Below are positions 1 through 7,356 of a DNA stretch of 19,680 nucleotides, one piece after another. The first letter of the stretch is position 1. Every line of letters starts with the position of its first letter. Under the pieces are notes generated by a model. It worked only from the letters and a program-made list of their open reading frames with translations. It did no database searches and had not been told where the DNA came from. The position numbers and the translations under genes were made by a program. Location of the stretch: NCBI GenBank assembly GCA_002367815.1, contig DFDG01000162.1, forward strand, positions 7,457 through 27,136, given 5' to 3'. Origin of the DNA: Opitutaceae bacterium UBA3033. GTDB lineage: Bacteria > Verrucomicrobiota > Verrucomicrobiia > Opitutales > Opitutaceae.

Positions 1-1
1 C

Positions 2-472
2 GCCCTGCGTAACATTGATCAACTCGAGCTGCTGCGCGGCGAGCCCAAACACTATTCCCTGTCCATGAGTGGGCACGGACTGGTGTTGCCGCCTTTTGAG
101 GTTACGCCACAGCTGCCGGCGACGTTGGAGAAATGGTGGAACCGGTCCTTCCGCCTGCCGATGTGCGCGGAGCCGACTGATCGTGGATTGGAACTCGTCG
201 TTCAAATCGTGCTCAAGGCGGGAGCTCAATGCGAAGTGTTGCCCGTGGCCTTTAATGGTTGCTGGCCTCGCCTGGAACACACGGTGACGGATAAATTACT
301 GTTTCCCTGCGGTTGCCTCACGCACCTCACCCCGGAAAACCGGGGCTACAATTTTCGTTTTCCCATCGATTTGGTGCGCGATGGCTGGAATGAAATCACG
401 ATCGAGAATGGCGACGATCAACCCGTCACGATCGTGTGCATCGATCTCGCGATTCGGCCGATCGGTGACTGA
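2..472 (+). CDS. C-terminal end of an unrecognised protein (5' part outside window)
   Basis: The frame is open from the first bases of the window (A-L-R-N-I-D-Q-L-E-L-L-R) to the TGA at 470-472. The internal ATG at 65 is therefore probably not the start, and this is the last ~156 residues of a longer protein. I do not recognise the family. The tail alternates hydrophobic and polar residues (for example GYNFRFPIDLVRDGWNEI and PVTIVCIDLAI), which suggests a beta-sandwich such as an accessory or carbohydrate-binding domain at the end of a glycoside hydrolase. That suggestion is inference. Only 44 bases separate it from the sialidase-like gene downstream on the same strand, so the two are probably co-transcribed and may act on the same sugar. 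Confidence 0.7.
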   Translation, partial: ALRNIDQLELLRGEPKHYSLSMSGHGLVLPPFEVTPQLPATLEKWWNRSFRLPMCAEPTDRGLELVVQIVLKAGAQCEVLPVAFNGCWPRLEHTVTDKLLFPCGCLTHLTPENRGYNFRFPIDLVRDGWNEITIENGDDQPVTIVCIDLAIRPIGD

Positions 473-516
473 CACCGCCTTAGCTGATCCGACACGAAGC
501 CCGGGGAGAAAATACC

Positions 517-1626
517 ATGAGCACAACCCATCCAACCTGTCGCAAAGTGAAGGACATTATTATTTATGAGGACGCCAAATTTTACTCGGCATTTCCCTCG
601 GTCGTGCAGCGACCAGATGGCGAGGTGCTGGTGGCCTTTCGCCGCGCACCCGATCGGCGGGTATTCGGCGTGGAGGGGGTCGCCCACGTGGATCCGAATA
701 GTTATCTGGTGATGGTCCGTTCCCGGGACGGGGAAACCTGGACCAAACAGCCCGATTTGATTTATGCGGATGCGGTCGGTGGTTCGCAGGATCCCTGCCT
801 GTTGCAACTGCGCGACGGCACCTTGCTCTGCGCCAGTTACGGTTGGACCTTCATCCCGAACGACAAGATTGCCCAGCTCAAGCAACCGGTCTTCTCCCCG
901 GTTCCGGGTGTGGTCTTCAACGGAGGTTACTATGTGAAATCGGCCGATGGCGGAAAGACCTGGCAGGGACCTTTGTATCCTCCCCGGATTCCGACGGAAA
1001 TTCTCCTGGATCCTTATGAAAAACCGCTGCCGGCCTACAACCGCGGCGCCATGGTGGAAGGGAAGGACGGCCGGATATTTTGGATTTGTGCCGCGCATGA
1101 AAGTATCACGCCACATCGCACCGGCACCCATTTGCTGATTTCCGATGATAAAGGGAAGTCATGGCGCTACTCCTGTCCGGTGGCGACCGATATGAAGGTC
1201 GCCTTCGATGAAACCTCGGTTTACGAAACCCCGGCAGGTGATCTGGTGGCCTTCCTGCGCACCGCCAAATTCGAGGATCAGGCCTGTATCGCACGCTCGA
1301 CTGACGGGGGTAAAAGCTTTCAGCCCTGGGAGAGCATGGGCTTTCAGGGGCATCCCCTGCAGGCGCTGCGTCTGCCCGACGACCGGGTGCTGCTGGTCTA
1401 CGGTTACCGTCACCAACCTTTCGGGATTCGCGCCCGCATTCTCAATGCCGAATGCACCGACTGCGCCACTTCACCGGAGATGATCCTGCGCGATGATGGC
1501 GGCGGCTTCGACCTTGGGTATCCTTGGTCGGTGCAGTTGGATGCCAAGCATGTGCTCGTGACCTATTACTTCAATGTGGCCGACGGCATCAGGCACATCG
1601 CCGGCACGATTCTGGAGATTGATTGA
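517..1626 (+). CDS. Sialidase/BNR-repeat family protein, cytoplasmic
   Basis: A 369-residue protein with four Asp-box-like motifs, the hallmark of the six-bladed sialidase propeller: SRDGETW (~69-75), SADGGKTW (~142-149), SDDKGKSW (~209-216) and STDGGKSF (~261-268). FRRAPDRR near residue 41 sits where sialidases carry the FRIP-type arginine motif. DETSVYE near 231 is a candidate catalytic acidic patch. The start is supported by GGGGAG about 9 bases upstream of the ATG at 517. There is no signal peptide, so it should act in the cytoplasm on an imported sugar, unlike the usual secreted sialidases. True sialidase activity is uncertain, because many Asp-box proteins of this type are exo-glycosidases or of unknown specificity. 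It probably forms an operon with the gene upstream. Confidence 0.82.
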   Translation: MSTTHPTCRKVKDIIIYEDAKFYSAFPSVVQRPDGEVLVAFRRAPDRRVFGVEGVAHVDPNSYLVMVRSRDGETWTKQPDLIYADAVGGSQDPCLLQLRDGTLLCASYGWTFIPNDKIAQLKQPVFSPVPGVVFNGGYYVKSADGGKTWQGPLYPPRIPTEILLDPYEKPLPAYNRGAMVEGKDGRIFWICAAHESITPHRTGTHLLISDDKGKSWRYSCPVATDMKVAFDETSVYETPAGDLVAFLRTAKFEDQACIARSTDGGKSFQPWESMGFQGHPLQALRLPDDRVLLVYGYRHQPFGIRARILNAECTDCATSPEMILRDDGGGFDLGYPWSVQLDAKHVLVTYYFNVADGIRHIAGTILEID

Positions 1627-1707
1627 GGGCAAGCCGTCCGCTAGTGGACGCCCGTGATTAGTGCAAGTGAACTTGCGGCCTACTGGGGCAGGGCTTGTCT
1701 TCGCCCC
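1627..1707. repeat. REP-like palindromic element, copy A
   Basis: This intergenic element starts just after the sialidase stop codon. Stem 1 is CGTCCGC (1635-1641) with GTGGACG (1644-1650). Stem 2 is GCAAGT (1663-1668) with ACTTGC (1671-1676), and the element closes with GCGGCCTAC (1675-1683). A third arm, GGGGC (1685-1689) with GCCCC (1703-1707), follows, as it does in copy B. The left end GGGCAAGCCG is a degenerate form of GGGTAGGCCG seen in copies B and C. A competing hairpin pairs TTCGCCCC (1700-1707) with GGGGCGAA (1715-1722) across a G-rich loop. No T-run follows, so it is not a canonical terminator. Bases 1723-1853 show nothing else I can name. Confidence 0.7.
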
Positions 1708-1853
1708 GAGGGGGGGGGCGAACACACTGTAATATTATGGAGGCGAACAAGGAACGGTTCCTCCCCTCGCCGGGGCTATAGCGGATATGTTGGCGACCCT
1801 AACTGGGGGAATTTCATACCAACCATCCGGATTCTTTGCTTGATATCCGTATA

Positions 1854-2600
1854 TTACGCGGGTGGCGCTTCCGGAGACTTTTCCGCCTTGGGCGTGCGGC
1901 TTGGTTTGAGATGCAGTTCGGAAAGCAGTTCGATTTGGATCTGCTGGATTTCCATCAAACGGGTGTGTTGCTGCTTGAGCAGGTGATCCATTTTTTCATG
2001 CAGATTGCGGATTTCTAACTCCGCCTTCAGGTTGATCTTGTAATCACTATCAGCCTGGCGGCGGTCGCGGGACGCCGACCGATTCTGGCTCATCATGATC
2101 AGCGGGGCCTGCAGGGCCGCAATGGTCGAGAGCACGAGGTTCATCAGGATGTAGGGGTAGGGATCAAAGGCTCCTTGGCGCAGCACCCATGAATTCAAAC
2201 CAATCCACGCGGCGAGTATCAGGGCGAACAATATAATGAAAGTCCAACTGCCGCCGAAGGAGGCAATCCGGTCCGCAGCCCGTTCGCCGACGGTGAGATC
2301 TTTTTCGATCTCCTTGCCAATATCCTGGGAGAGTAATTCACGTTCCTCCAAGCTTTGCACCACCTGGGTTTCGAGCGCGCCCAATTGACCGCGTTCATCC
2401 TCGAGCGCGTGGCGCACATATTTTAGCCGGAAGGAATTCACCGCCTGCCGGGAGATCGATTCGGTGCCGTCGAACTGAGGGTATTCCTTAAGCACCAATT
2501 CCGCCAAGGCGGGGCGCAATGAAGCGAGAGGCACCAGCAGGTCGCTGCGAACGTTTTTGCCGGTGACCGGACAGAGGGATTTAAAAACAGGTTTAGGCAT
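1854..2600 (-). CDS. DUF1003 domain membrane protein
   Basis: The ATG start at 2600 gives 248 residues; a TTG at 2621 would add seven residues. Neither has a clear ribosome binding site, and ATG is preferred. The core matches DUF1003: a segment like ERAADRIASFGGSWTFIILF leads into two transmembrane helices (about 118-139 and 148-169). PYILMNLVLS, a QAPLIMMSQNR segment and a basic cytoplasmic DRRQADSDYKINLKAELEI tract follow, then a coiled-coil-like helix with a Pro/Lys-rich tail. The N-terminal ~95 residues carry CPVTGK and a charged helical region. It should sit in the inner membrane with both ends in the cytoplasm. The molecular role of DUF1003 proteins is not established. The gene is alone on this strand between two repeat-bearing gaps. 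Confidence 0.88.
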   Translation of the reverse strand: MPKPVFKSLCPVTGKNVRSDLLVPLASLRPALAELVLKEYPQFDGTESISRQAVNSFRLKYVRHALEDERGQLGALETQVVQSLEERELLSQDIGKEIEKDLTVGERAADRIASFGGSWTFIILFALILAAWIGLNSWVLRQGAFDPYPYILMNLVLSTIAALQAPLIMMSQNRSASRDRRQADSDYKINLKAELEIRNLHEKMDHLLKQQHTRLMEIQQIQIELLSELHLKPSRTPKAEKSPEAPPA

Positions 2601-2689
2601 GCGCAGGGAAATTCGCTGCAAATTGCTCGGCCAATTTGTGCTTTGCGATACTGAAACTTAAGCGGGTGCTTTTCTGGGGATCGGTTGGG

Positions 2690-2768
2690 GGTAGGCCGTT
2701 CGCTGGCGGAAGATCGTGACTGGGTAAGCGAGCTTGCGGCCTACAGGGGCCAGCCCTTTTGGGCCCCT
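2690..2768. repeat. REP-like palindromic element, copy B
   Basis: Terminal inverted repeats GTAGGCCG (2691-2698) and CGGCCTAC (2737-2744) are perfect. Inside are stem 1, CGTTCGC (2697-2703) with GCGGAAG (2706-2712), which has one mismatch and one wobble, and stem 2, GTAAGC (2724-2729) with GCTTGC (2732-2737). A third stem, AGGGGCC (2745-2751) with GGCCCCT (2762-2768), follows directly, as in copy A. It lies between the start of the DUF1003 gene and the 3' end of the oxidoreductase. Confidence 0.75.
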
Positions 2769-2773
2769 ATGCA

Positions 2774-2797
2774 GGGCGGGGTCTCCGAACCCCGCCC
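2774..2797. repeat. Perfect GC-rich hairpin next to copy B
   Basis: GGGCGGGG (2774-2781) pairs perfectly with CCCCGCCC (2790-2797) across an 8-base loop TCTCCGAA. On the minus strand it lies 20 bases past the oxidoreductase stop and could stop transcription. However, the T-rich stretch read on that strand precedes the stem rather than follows it, so it is not a classical intrinsic terminator. A related GGGATC/GACCCC palindrome lies at 12287-12313. Confidence 0.55.
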
Positions 2798-2816
2798 AAC
2801 AAAATAGAAAAACCGA

Positions 2817-3866
2817 TCAAGCTGGCGCGACCAGTCGGCCGGATTCGGCCGAGGCGTAAAGGGCGCGGATGAGCGACACGGCTTTGCGCGCTTCGGGGCC
2901 GTCGATGCCGAGGGGTATGCCGTCGCGCAAGTGATTGATCAGGTCTTGAATCTGGCGAAGATGACCCTGGTGGCTGATGGCACTGGGATTGCTCGAACCG
3001 GAACCCATGGCGGTGTCGGCCGCGGCATGGCGGATGGCCTCATCGCCGGGCTGTTCCTCACGAAAGTTCCAGCGTGCGATCGTATCGTCTTCCAGCGAGA
3101 CGGAGCCGTGCTCGCCGCAGATTTCGATGCGCCGCGACCAGCCGGGATAAGTTGCCGTGCTGGCTTCGATGTTGCCAAGAGCGCCATCGGCATAGCGGAG
3201 CGTCGCGCAGGCGGTGTCTTCGCTTTCGATGCCCGTATGCACCCGTCGCGTAGTGCGACCGAACACTTCCACGGGCATGCCGGCAAACCATTGGAGCAAG
3301 TCGAGACCATGGATGGCTTGGTTCATTGTCGCGCCCCCGCCGTCAAGTGCGCGGGTGCCTTTCCAGCCTTGATAATAATCTTTGGCGCGGTGCCATTTTA
3401 CGTAGGCACTCGCGAGAACAAGTTTACCAAAGCGTCCGGCTTCGAGCGCGGACTTGATCAATTGGGCGTTGGCTCCGAAACGGGCTTGAAAGATTGGCGC
3501 GACAATCACGCCGGCCTGTTGGGCAGCAGCGAGCAGTGCGTCCACGCGCTCAACGGTGACCTCAAGAGGTTTTTCAATGACGATATGTTTGCCGGCGTGT
3601 ATCGCGGCGAGGGCGGGTTCGAGATGCGCACCACTGGGAGTGGTGATGCAGATCACGTGGATGTCGTCGCGCGAAACGAGCGCCTCGATGTCAGTCGTGT
3701 GAAATATAGCCCCGTGTTTTTCCGCGAGAGCTTGTGCGGTGGTTGCGTTGCGTCCCGCCACGCCCACGAGGCGTGCGCCCAGCGCGTCCTTGATCGCAAG
3801 GGCGTGATAATTGGCGATCATGCCGCTGCCAATAATACCGAATCCGAGTTCAGCCGATTTTGTCAT
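2817..3866 (-). CDS. Gfo/Idh/MocA family oxidoreductase
   Basis: A 349-residue NAD(P)-dependent sugar or polyol dehydrogenase. The Rossmann motif GIIGSGMIA is at ~10-18, VAGRN is at the end of beta-2, and the family catalytic motif EKP is at 98-100 (IVIEKPLEV). The C-terminal alpha/beta domain carries DGGGATMNQAIHGLD with the candidate catalytic His at ~186. The start is the ATG at 3866 because homology begins at LGFGIIGSG. The open frame upstream to 3980 encodes an unnatural peptide made from the CACGAAA repeat. Length fits the family. It is probably cytoplasmic, oxidising or reducing a hexose-type substrate that cannot be named from sequence. It is divergent from the second oxidoreductase, with which it shares the intergenic region. 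Confidence 0.93.
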   Translation of the reverse strand: MTKSAELGFGIIGSGMIANYHALAIKDALGARLVGVAGRNATTAQALAEKHGAIFHTTDIEALVSRDDIHVICITTPSGAHLEPALAAIHAGKHIVIEKPLEVTVERVDALLAAAQQAGVIVAPIFQARFGANAQLIKSALEAGRFGKLVLASAYVKWHRAKDYYQGWKGTRALDGGGATMNQAIHGLDLLQWFAGMPVEVFGRTTRRVHTGIESEDTACATLRYADGALGNIEASTATYPGWSRRIEICGEHGSVSLEDDTIARWNFREEQPGDEAIRHAAADTAMGSGSSNPSAISHQGHLRQIQDLINHLRDGIPLGIDGPEARKAVSLIRALYASAESGRLVAPA

Positions 3867-3901
3867 TAATGAAATGATGAAACGAACGATCAGAATGTTA
3901 C

Positions 3902-3928
3902 CACGAAAAACACGAAAGACACGAAAAG
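3902..3928. repeat. Three tandem 9-base CACGAAARR repeats
   Basis: CACGAAAAA (3902-3910), CACGAAAGA (3911-3919) and CACGAAAAG (3920-3928) are consecutive copies of one 9-mer. They lie about 35 to 62 bases upstream of the minus-strand oxidoreductase start, in the divergent intergenic region. Tracts of this kind occur between genes in various bacteria (recalled, not searched). Function is unknown. Confidence 0.7.
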
Positions 3929-3973
3929 GGAGTGTGTTGAGGAGGCATAGAATTGGTAGAGATCCAGTTTGCC

Positions 3974-4063
3974 TTGTCATCGCGAGCCTGACGAAGACGG
4001 GCGTGGCGATCCACCCACCTAGATTGCCGCGTCATCCGCTGCGCGTATTCCTCGCAATGACAA
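3974..4063. repeat. ~90-base imperfect palindromic intergenic repeat
   Basis: The ends are TTGTCATCGCGAG (3974-3986) and CTCGCAATGACAA (4051-4063), which match as inverted repeats in 12 of 13 positions. Inner arms GGCGATC (4004-4010) and GATTGCC (4022-4028) pair with one wobble. The centre is ccacccacctA. This matches my memory of a dispersed element with TGTCATTGCGAG ends found in many bacterial genomes. It carries no gene and lies between the two divergent oxidoreductases. Confidence 0.75.
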
Positions 4064-4117
4064 ACTACACCATGGCATAAAATTGACTCAGCAGTCGGCG
4101 GTGTGCCTGCTGGAGAC

Positions 4118-5203
4118 ATGGCGCAAAAATCCGATGGCATCAACTACGCTCCGCAGGGCAAGGCGCAACCGGTGGTAAACCCGGGCGATTTCGTTTTCGC
4201 CGCTACACACCTCGAACACGGTCACATCAACGGCCAGTGCAACGGCCTGCTCGAAGCTGGGGCGACGTTGAAATGGGTTTACGATCCCGATGCGGCCAAG
4301 GTAGAAGCCTTTCTGGCCAAATACCCGCAGGCGAAAGTGGCGCGTAGTTTTGATGAGATCCTTGCTGATCCGGAAGTGAAACTCGTGGCCGCGGCCGCCG
4401 TGCCGTGCGAACGCGGCGCGATCGGTTGCCGGGTCATGCAGGCGGGGAAGGACTACTTTACCGACAAAACTCCTTTCACCACACTCGATCAATTGGCCCA
4501 GGCCAAAGAGGTGGTGGCGGAGACGGGGCGCAAATACATGGTCTATTTCAGCGAGCGTCTGCATGTGGAATGCGCGATGCATGCCGGAGACTTGATCAAG
4601 GGCGGCGCGATTGGTAAAGTGGTGCAAGTCCTCGGACTCGGGCCGCATCGTTTAAACAAACCCTCACGACCCGCGTGGTTTTTTGAACGGGCGAAGTATG
4701 GTGGTATTCTCTGCGACATCGGCAGCCACCAATTCGAACAGTTTCTTCATTACAGCGGCGCGACGGATGCGACCGTATCGAATGCGGCGGTGGGCAACTT
4801 CGCCAATGCAGACACCCCGGAATTTGAGGATTTCGGCGAGGCTTCCCTTGTGGGCAACAACGGCACATCCAATTACATTCGCGTGGATTGGTTCACCCCG
4901 GATGGGCTGCGCACTTGGGGTGACGGCCGCACCGTTATCCTTGGCACCAAGGGTTACATCGAACTGCGAAAATATCTCGATGTCGGTCGCGATGCCACCG
5001 GTGACAACTTGATCCTCGTCGATGGGACAGGGGAAAAAATGATCAATGTAAACGGGCAGGTGGGTTTCCGCTTCTTCGGTGAATTAATCGTTGATTGCCT
5101 CAACCGCACGGAGAAGGCGATGACGCAGGCGCATGCGTTCAAAGCTGCCGAGCTCTGCCTCAAAGCCCAGGCCGCCGCGAAAGTTTTGGGTAAACCACAG
5201 TAG
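4118..5203 (+). CDS. Gfo/Idh/MocA family oxidoreductase with altered catalytic motif
   Basis: A 361-residue protein if started at the ATG at 4118; a GTG at 4103 would add five residues. GGAG lies only two bases before the ATG, so the start is not settled. The overall pattern is Gfo/Idh/MocA: VYDPDAAKVEAFLAKYPQ, then SFDEILADPEVKLV, then KDYFTDKTPF, where the usual EKP reads DKTP (~116-119), then CDIGSHQFEQFLHYSG (~199-214) in the C-terminal domain. The N-terminus has FVFAATHLEHGHI instead of a standard GxGxxG loop, a variant seen in a subgroup of this family. It is divergent from the other oxidoreductase and convergent with the alcohol dehydrogenase remnant. Substrate unknown. Confidence 0.9.
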   Translation: MAQKSDGINYAPQGKAQPVVNPGDFVFAATHLEHGHINGQCNGLLEAGATLKWVYDPDAAKVEAFLAKYPQAKVARSFDEILADPEVKLVAAAAVPCERGAIGCRVMQAGKDYFTDKTPFTTLDQLAQAKEVVAETGRKYMVYFSERLHVECAMHAGDLIKGGAIGKVVQVLGLGPHRLNKPSRPAWFFERAKYGGILCDIGSHQFEQFLHYSGATDATVSNAAVGNFANADTPEFEDFGEASLVGNNGTSNYIRVDWFTPDGLRTWGDGRTVILGTKGYIELRKYLDVGRDATGDNLILVDGTGEKMINVNGQVGFRFFGELIVDCLNRTEKAMTQAHAFKAAELCLKAQAAAKVLGKPQ

Positions 5204-5235
5204 TCTGCCAGACCTGGGCGGAGTAGTCGCGGAGC

Positions 5236-5560
5236 TTAGGTGAGCGTCGCCATATCGATGACAAAGCGGTATTTTACGTCGCTTTTGAGCATGCGTTCGT
5301 AGGCGTCGTTGACCTGATCTATGCGGATCATCTCGATGTCGCTCGTGATGTTGTGCTCCCCGCAGAAATCCAACATCTCCTGCGTCTCGGGTAATCCACC
5401 GATGAGTGAACCGGAGAATGAATGCCGGCGGAAGATCAAGGGCATCGCGGCTACGCTCAACGGTTCGGGCGGTGCTCCGACCAGCAAAAAATCACCATCC
5501 CGCTTCAAGAGATTCATGTAGGCGTTGACGTCATGGATGGCGGACACGGCATTCAGCCCA
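5236..5560 (-). pseudogene. 3' remnant of a zinc-type alcohol dehydrogenase (YahK/cinnamyl-ADH-like)
   Basis: The last ~108 codons of an NADP-dependent alcohol dehydrogenase survive. NAVSAIHDVNAYMNLLKRDG, then FLLVGAPPEPLSVAAMPLIF, then a SFSGSLIGGLPETQEMLDFC stretch, then NDAYERMLKSDVKYRFVIDM follow the C-terminal half of the nucleotide-binding domain and the family's C-terminus. The zinc-binding catalytic domain and GxGxxG loop, about 250 residues, are missing. Upstream in frame the sequence is only the antisense-frame reading of the LLM gene, and the junction falls within a few bases of that gene's stop (5553-5555). The stop codon (5236-5238) and reading frame are intact, so the deletion may be recent. 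A product without the N-terminal domain should not be active. Confidence 0.85.
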
Positions 5561-6587
5561 GCGCTTGCCGAATCATCGGGGCGACCTTGGTGCCAAGAAG
5601 TTCGATGGCGTGCATCAATGGCTGGTGGGGCAGCGATGCGACCGACATCTGAAAACTGAAACGATCGATACCACCGAGCGCATCGTGCACGCGGAGAACT
5701 TTTCCCACGACATTCTCGGCGTCGCCCACGTGCAGGGCGCCGGTCGGACCAATTACGGCATCGAACTGAGCTCTGGTGGTGGGCGGCCAACCGCGCTCCT
5801 TGCCGATTGCAGTGAAGGCTTTGGCGTAACCCGGGAAAAATTCATCGGCCGCCTTTTCATTGGTGTCAGACACATAGCCAAGGCAATGCAGACCCACGCG
5901 AAGTTTTTCCTGAGGATGCCCGGCGCGTTCACCGGCTTGACGATAGAGATCAATGAGTGGTTTGAAACGATGGGGCTCGCCGCCAATAATAGCCACCATG
6001 AGAGGAAGACCGAGTGTCCCGGCGCGGATAAACGATGCGGGGGTGCCACCTGCACCCAGCCAGATGGGCAATGGATTTTGCAAAGGGCGCGGGAAAACCC
6101 CCTGGCCGGTAAGCGCGGGTCGGTGATTGCCGGACCAGGTTACATTCGTGCTTTCCCGTAGTTTCAACAACAGGTCCAGTTTCTCGGTGAAGAGTTCGTC
6201 GTAGTCATCGAGTGCGAGTCCGAATAGAGGAAATGCTTCGATAAATGAACCGCGCCCCACGATCATTTCCGCCCGACCCTGCGAAACCAAATCGAGCGTG
6301 GCGTATTCCTGAAATACCCGAACGGGATCGGCTGCGCTGAGCACCGTGACCGCACTGGTGAGACGAATATTTTTGGTCCGGGCGGCCGCGGCCGCGAGCA
6401 GGATGGTGGGGGCCGAGTCGAGAAATTCGCCGCGGTGATGTTCCCCAATGCCGAAGTGATCGAGGCCCACTTGATCGGCCAAAGTGATCTCTTCGAGGAG
6501 GTCGGCTATCCGCTGCTCAGGACTAATCGTGGCCCCCGTCACGGGGTCAGCGTTAGTCGCTACAAAACTGTCGATGCCAATTTGCAT
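5553..6587 (-). CDS. LLM class flavin-dependent oxidoreductase (luciferase-like)
   Basis: A 344-residue, full-length member of the bacterial luciferase-like TIM-barrel family. GEHHRGEFLDSAP at ~48-60, RTKNIRLTSAVTVLS at ~70-84, and the FMN-binding VGRGSFIEAFPLFG at ~110-123 are typical of this subgroup, and PLPIWLGAGGTP follows later. It would use reduced flavin to oxidise an unknown small molecule in the cytoplasm. The ATG at 6587 precedes MQIGIDSF, the usual family N-terminus. The stop TGA is formed exactly where an alcohol dehydrogenase remnant begins, so the last residues (RQALG) could be native or could result from the deletion. It is divergent from the alpha/beta hydrolase. Confidence 0.92.
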   Translation of the reverse strand: MQIGIDSFVATNADPVTGATISPEQRIADLLEEITLADQVGLDHFGIGEHHRGEFLDSAPTILLAAAAARTKNIRLTSAVTVLSAADPVRVFQEYATLDLVSQGRAEMIVGRGSFIEAFPLFGLALDDYDELFTEKLDLLLKLRESTNVTWSGNHRPALTGQGVFPRPLQNPLPIWLGAGGTPASFIRAGTLGLPLMVAIIGGEPHRFKPLIDLYRQAGERAGHPQEKLRVGLHCLGYVSDTNEKAADEFFPGYAKAFTAIGKERGWPPTTRAQFDAVIGPTGALHVGDAENVVGKVLRVHDALGGIDRFSFQMSVASLPHQPLMHAIELLGTKVAPMIRQALG

Positions 6588-6722
6588 ACCGATCTAGGTA
6601 ATCAACTTGGATCGCAGCGCAAATACGAGTTGGAGGGAGAAGAGCTTGACCCGTCTGCTTCGATCTTTCAGTCAAACTTACTTATCGCGGAAACTCCGAT
6701 AAACGAATTGCTTCATGGCATC

Positions 6723-7295
6723 ATGAAAAAGGTCCTCTACCTAATTCCGGGCTTTGGTGAATCCACCCAGGATAAACCGTATCGCACGATCGCCAGCGCA
6801 GCCAAAGCGTCTGGCTATGAGGTCGTCATGTATTCGCCCAAGTGGTCGCGTGCGGTCGTAACGCAATGGGTGGATGGTTTGAAGGCTTTGCTCCCGCCAA
6901 AGAAACAAGGAGAGGTGACGGTGCTCGGTTTTTCCTTCGGTGCCTTTGTGGCATTAAATACGGCCAAGGATTTTCCTTTTGATAAAATCATCGTCTGCTC
7001 CATGCCGCCATTCTTCAAAGGGGACATCAAGGATATGGAAATCGGGACCAAGGAGTTCCTCGGTAAGCGCAGAATGAATGACCTCCAAAAACATGAATTT
7101 CCGCGCAGCCTGAAGACCCCGATCACGTTTATGAACGGGGAGAAAGAAGACGCCGATGATATCAAGAAAATGCTCGGGTATCACGCGGCTTGGTCCGGTA
7201 AGAAAAAGAAAATCTTGGTTGCCGGAGCGGAACACGATTTGGAGACAGGGACATATCTCAGTGAGATAATAAAAGAACTAACGGACAGCAGATAG
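6723..7295 (+). CDS. Small alpha/beta hydrolase
   Basis: A 190-residue protein from the ATG at 6723 (MKKVLYLIPGFGES). The frame is open back to 6435, but the upstream part is antisense to the LLM gene and has no family features. VLYLIPGFGES gives beta-strand 3 and the oxyanion region. GFSFG (69-73) is the nucleophile elbow with Ser71. MNGEKEDADD (~137-146) offers the acid, and AGAEHDLE (~168-174) supplies the catalytic His171. The length is short for the fold, with little or no cap domain. There is no signal peptide, so it is cytoplasmic. Base composition looks more AT-rich and lysine codons more common than in its neighbours, which hints at separate ancestry (by eye only). No obvious ribosome binding site. 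Substrate unknown. Confidence 0.85.
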   Translation: MKKVLYLIPGFGESTQDKPYRTIASAAKASGYEVVMYSPKWSRAVVTQWVDGLKALLPPKKQGEVTVLGFSFGAFVALNTAKDFPFDKIIVCSMPPFFKGDIKDMEIGTKEFLGKRRMNDLQKHEFPRSLKTPITFMNGEKEDADDIKKMLGYHAAWSGKKKKILVAGAEHDLETGTYLSEIIKELTDSR

Positions 7296-7356
7296 AGGTT
7301 AGCGCCACCCGGTTTCTTGCCTGCAGGCGACGCGGGAAAGTGCTCCTCAATTGAAT

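Noticed and set aside
1700..1722. TTCGCCCC/GGGGCGAA hairpin as the sialidase terminator
   Set aside because: It is about 75 bases past the stop, has a G-rich loop and no T-run, and overlaps the third arm of the REP-like element.
2931..3869. Long plus-strand open frame (312 codons) over the first oxidoreductase
   Set aside because: It is antisense to a gene with clear Rossmann and EKP motifs, shows no family motif of its own, and arises from high-GC codon bias.
5236..5790. 184-residue minus-strand ORF as a novel protein
   Set aside because: Its C-terminal part is an alcohol dehydrogenase remnant, and its N-terminal part is the LLM gene read in another frame on the same strand.
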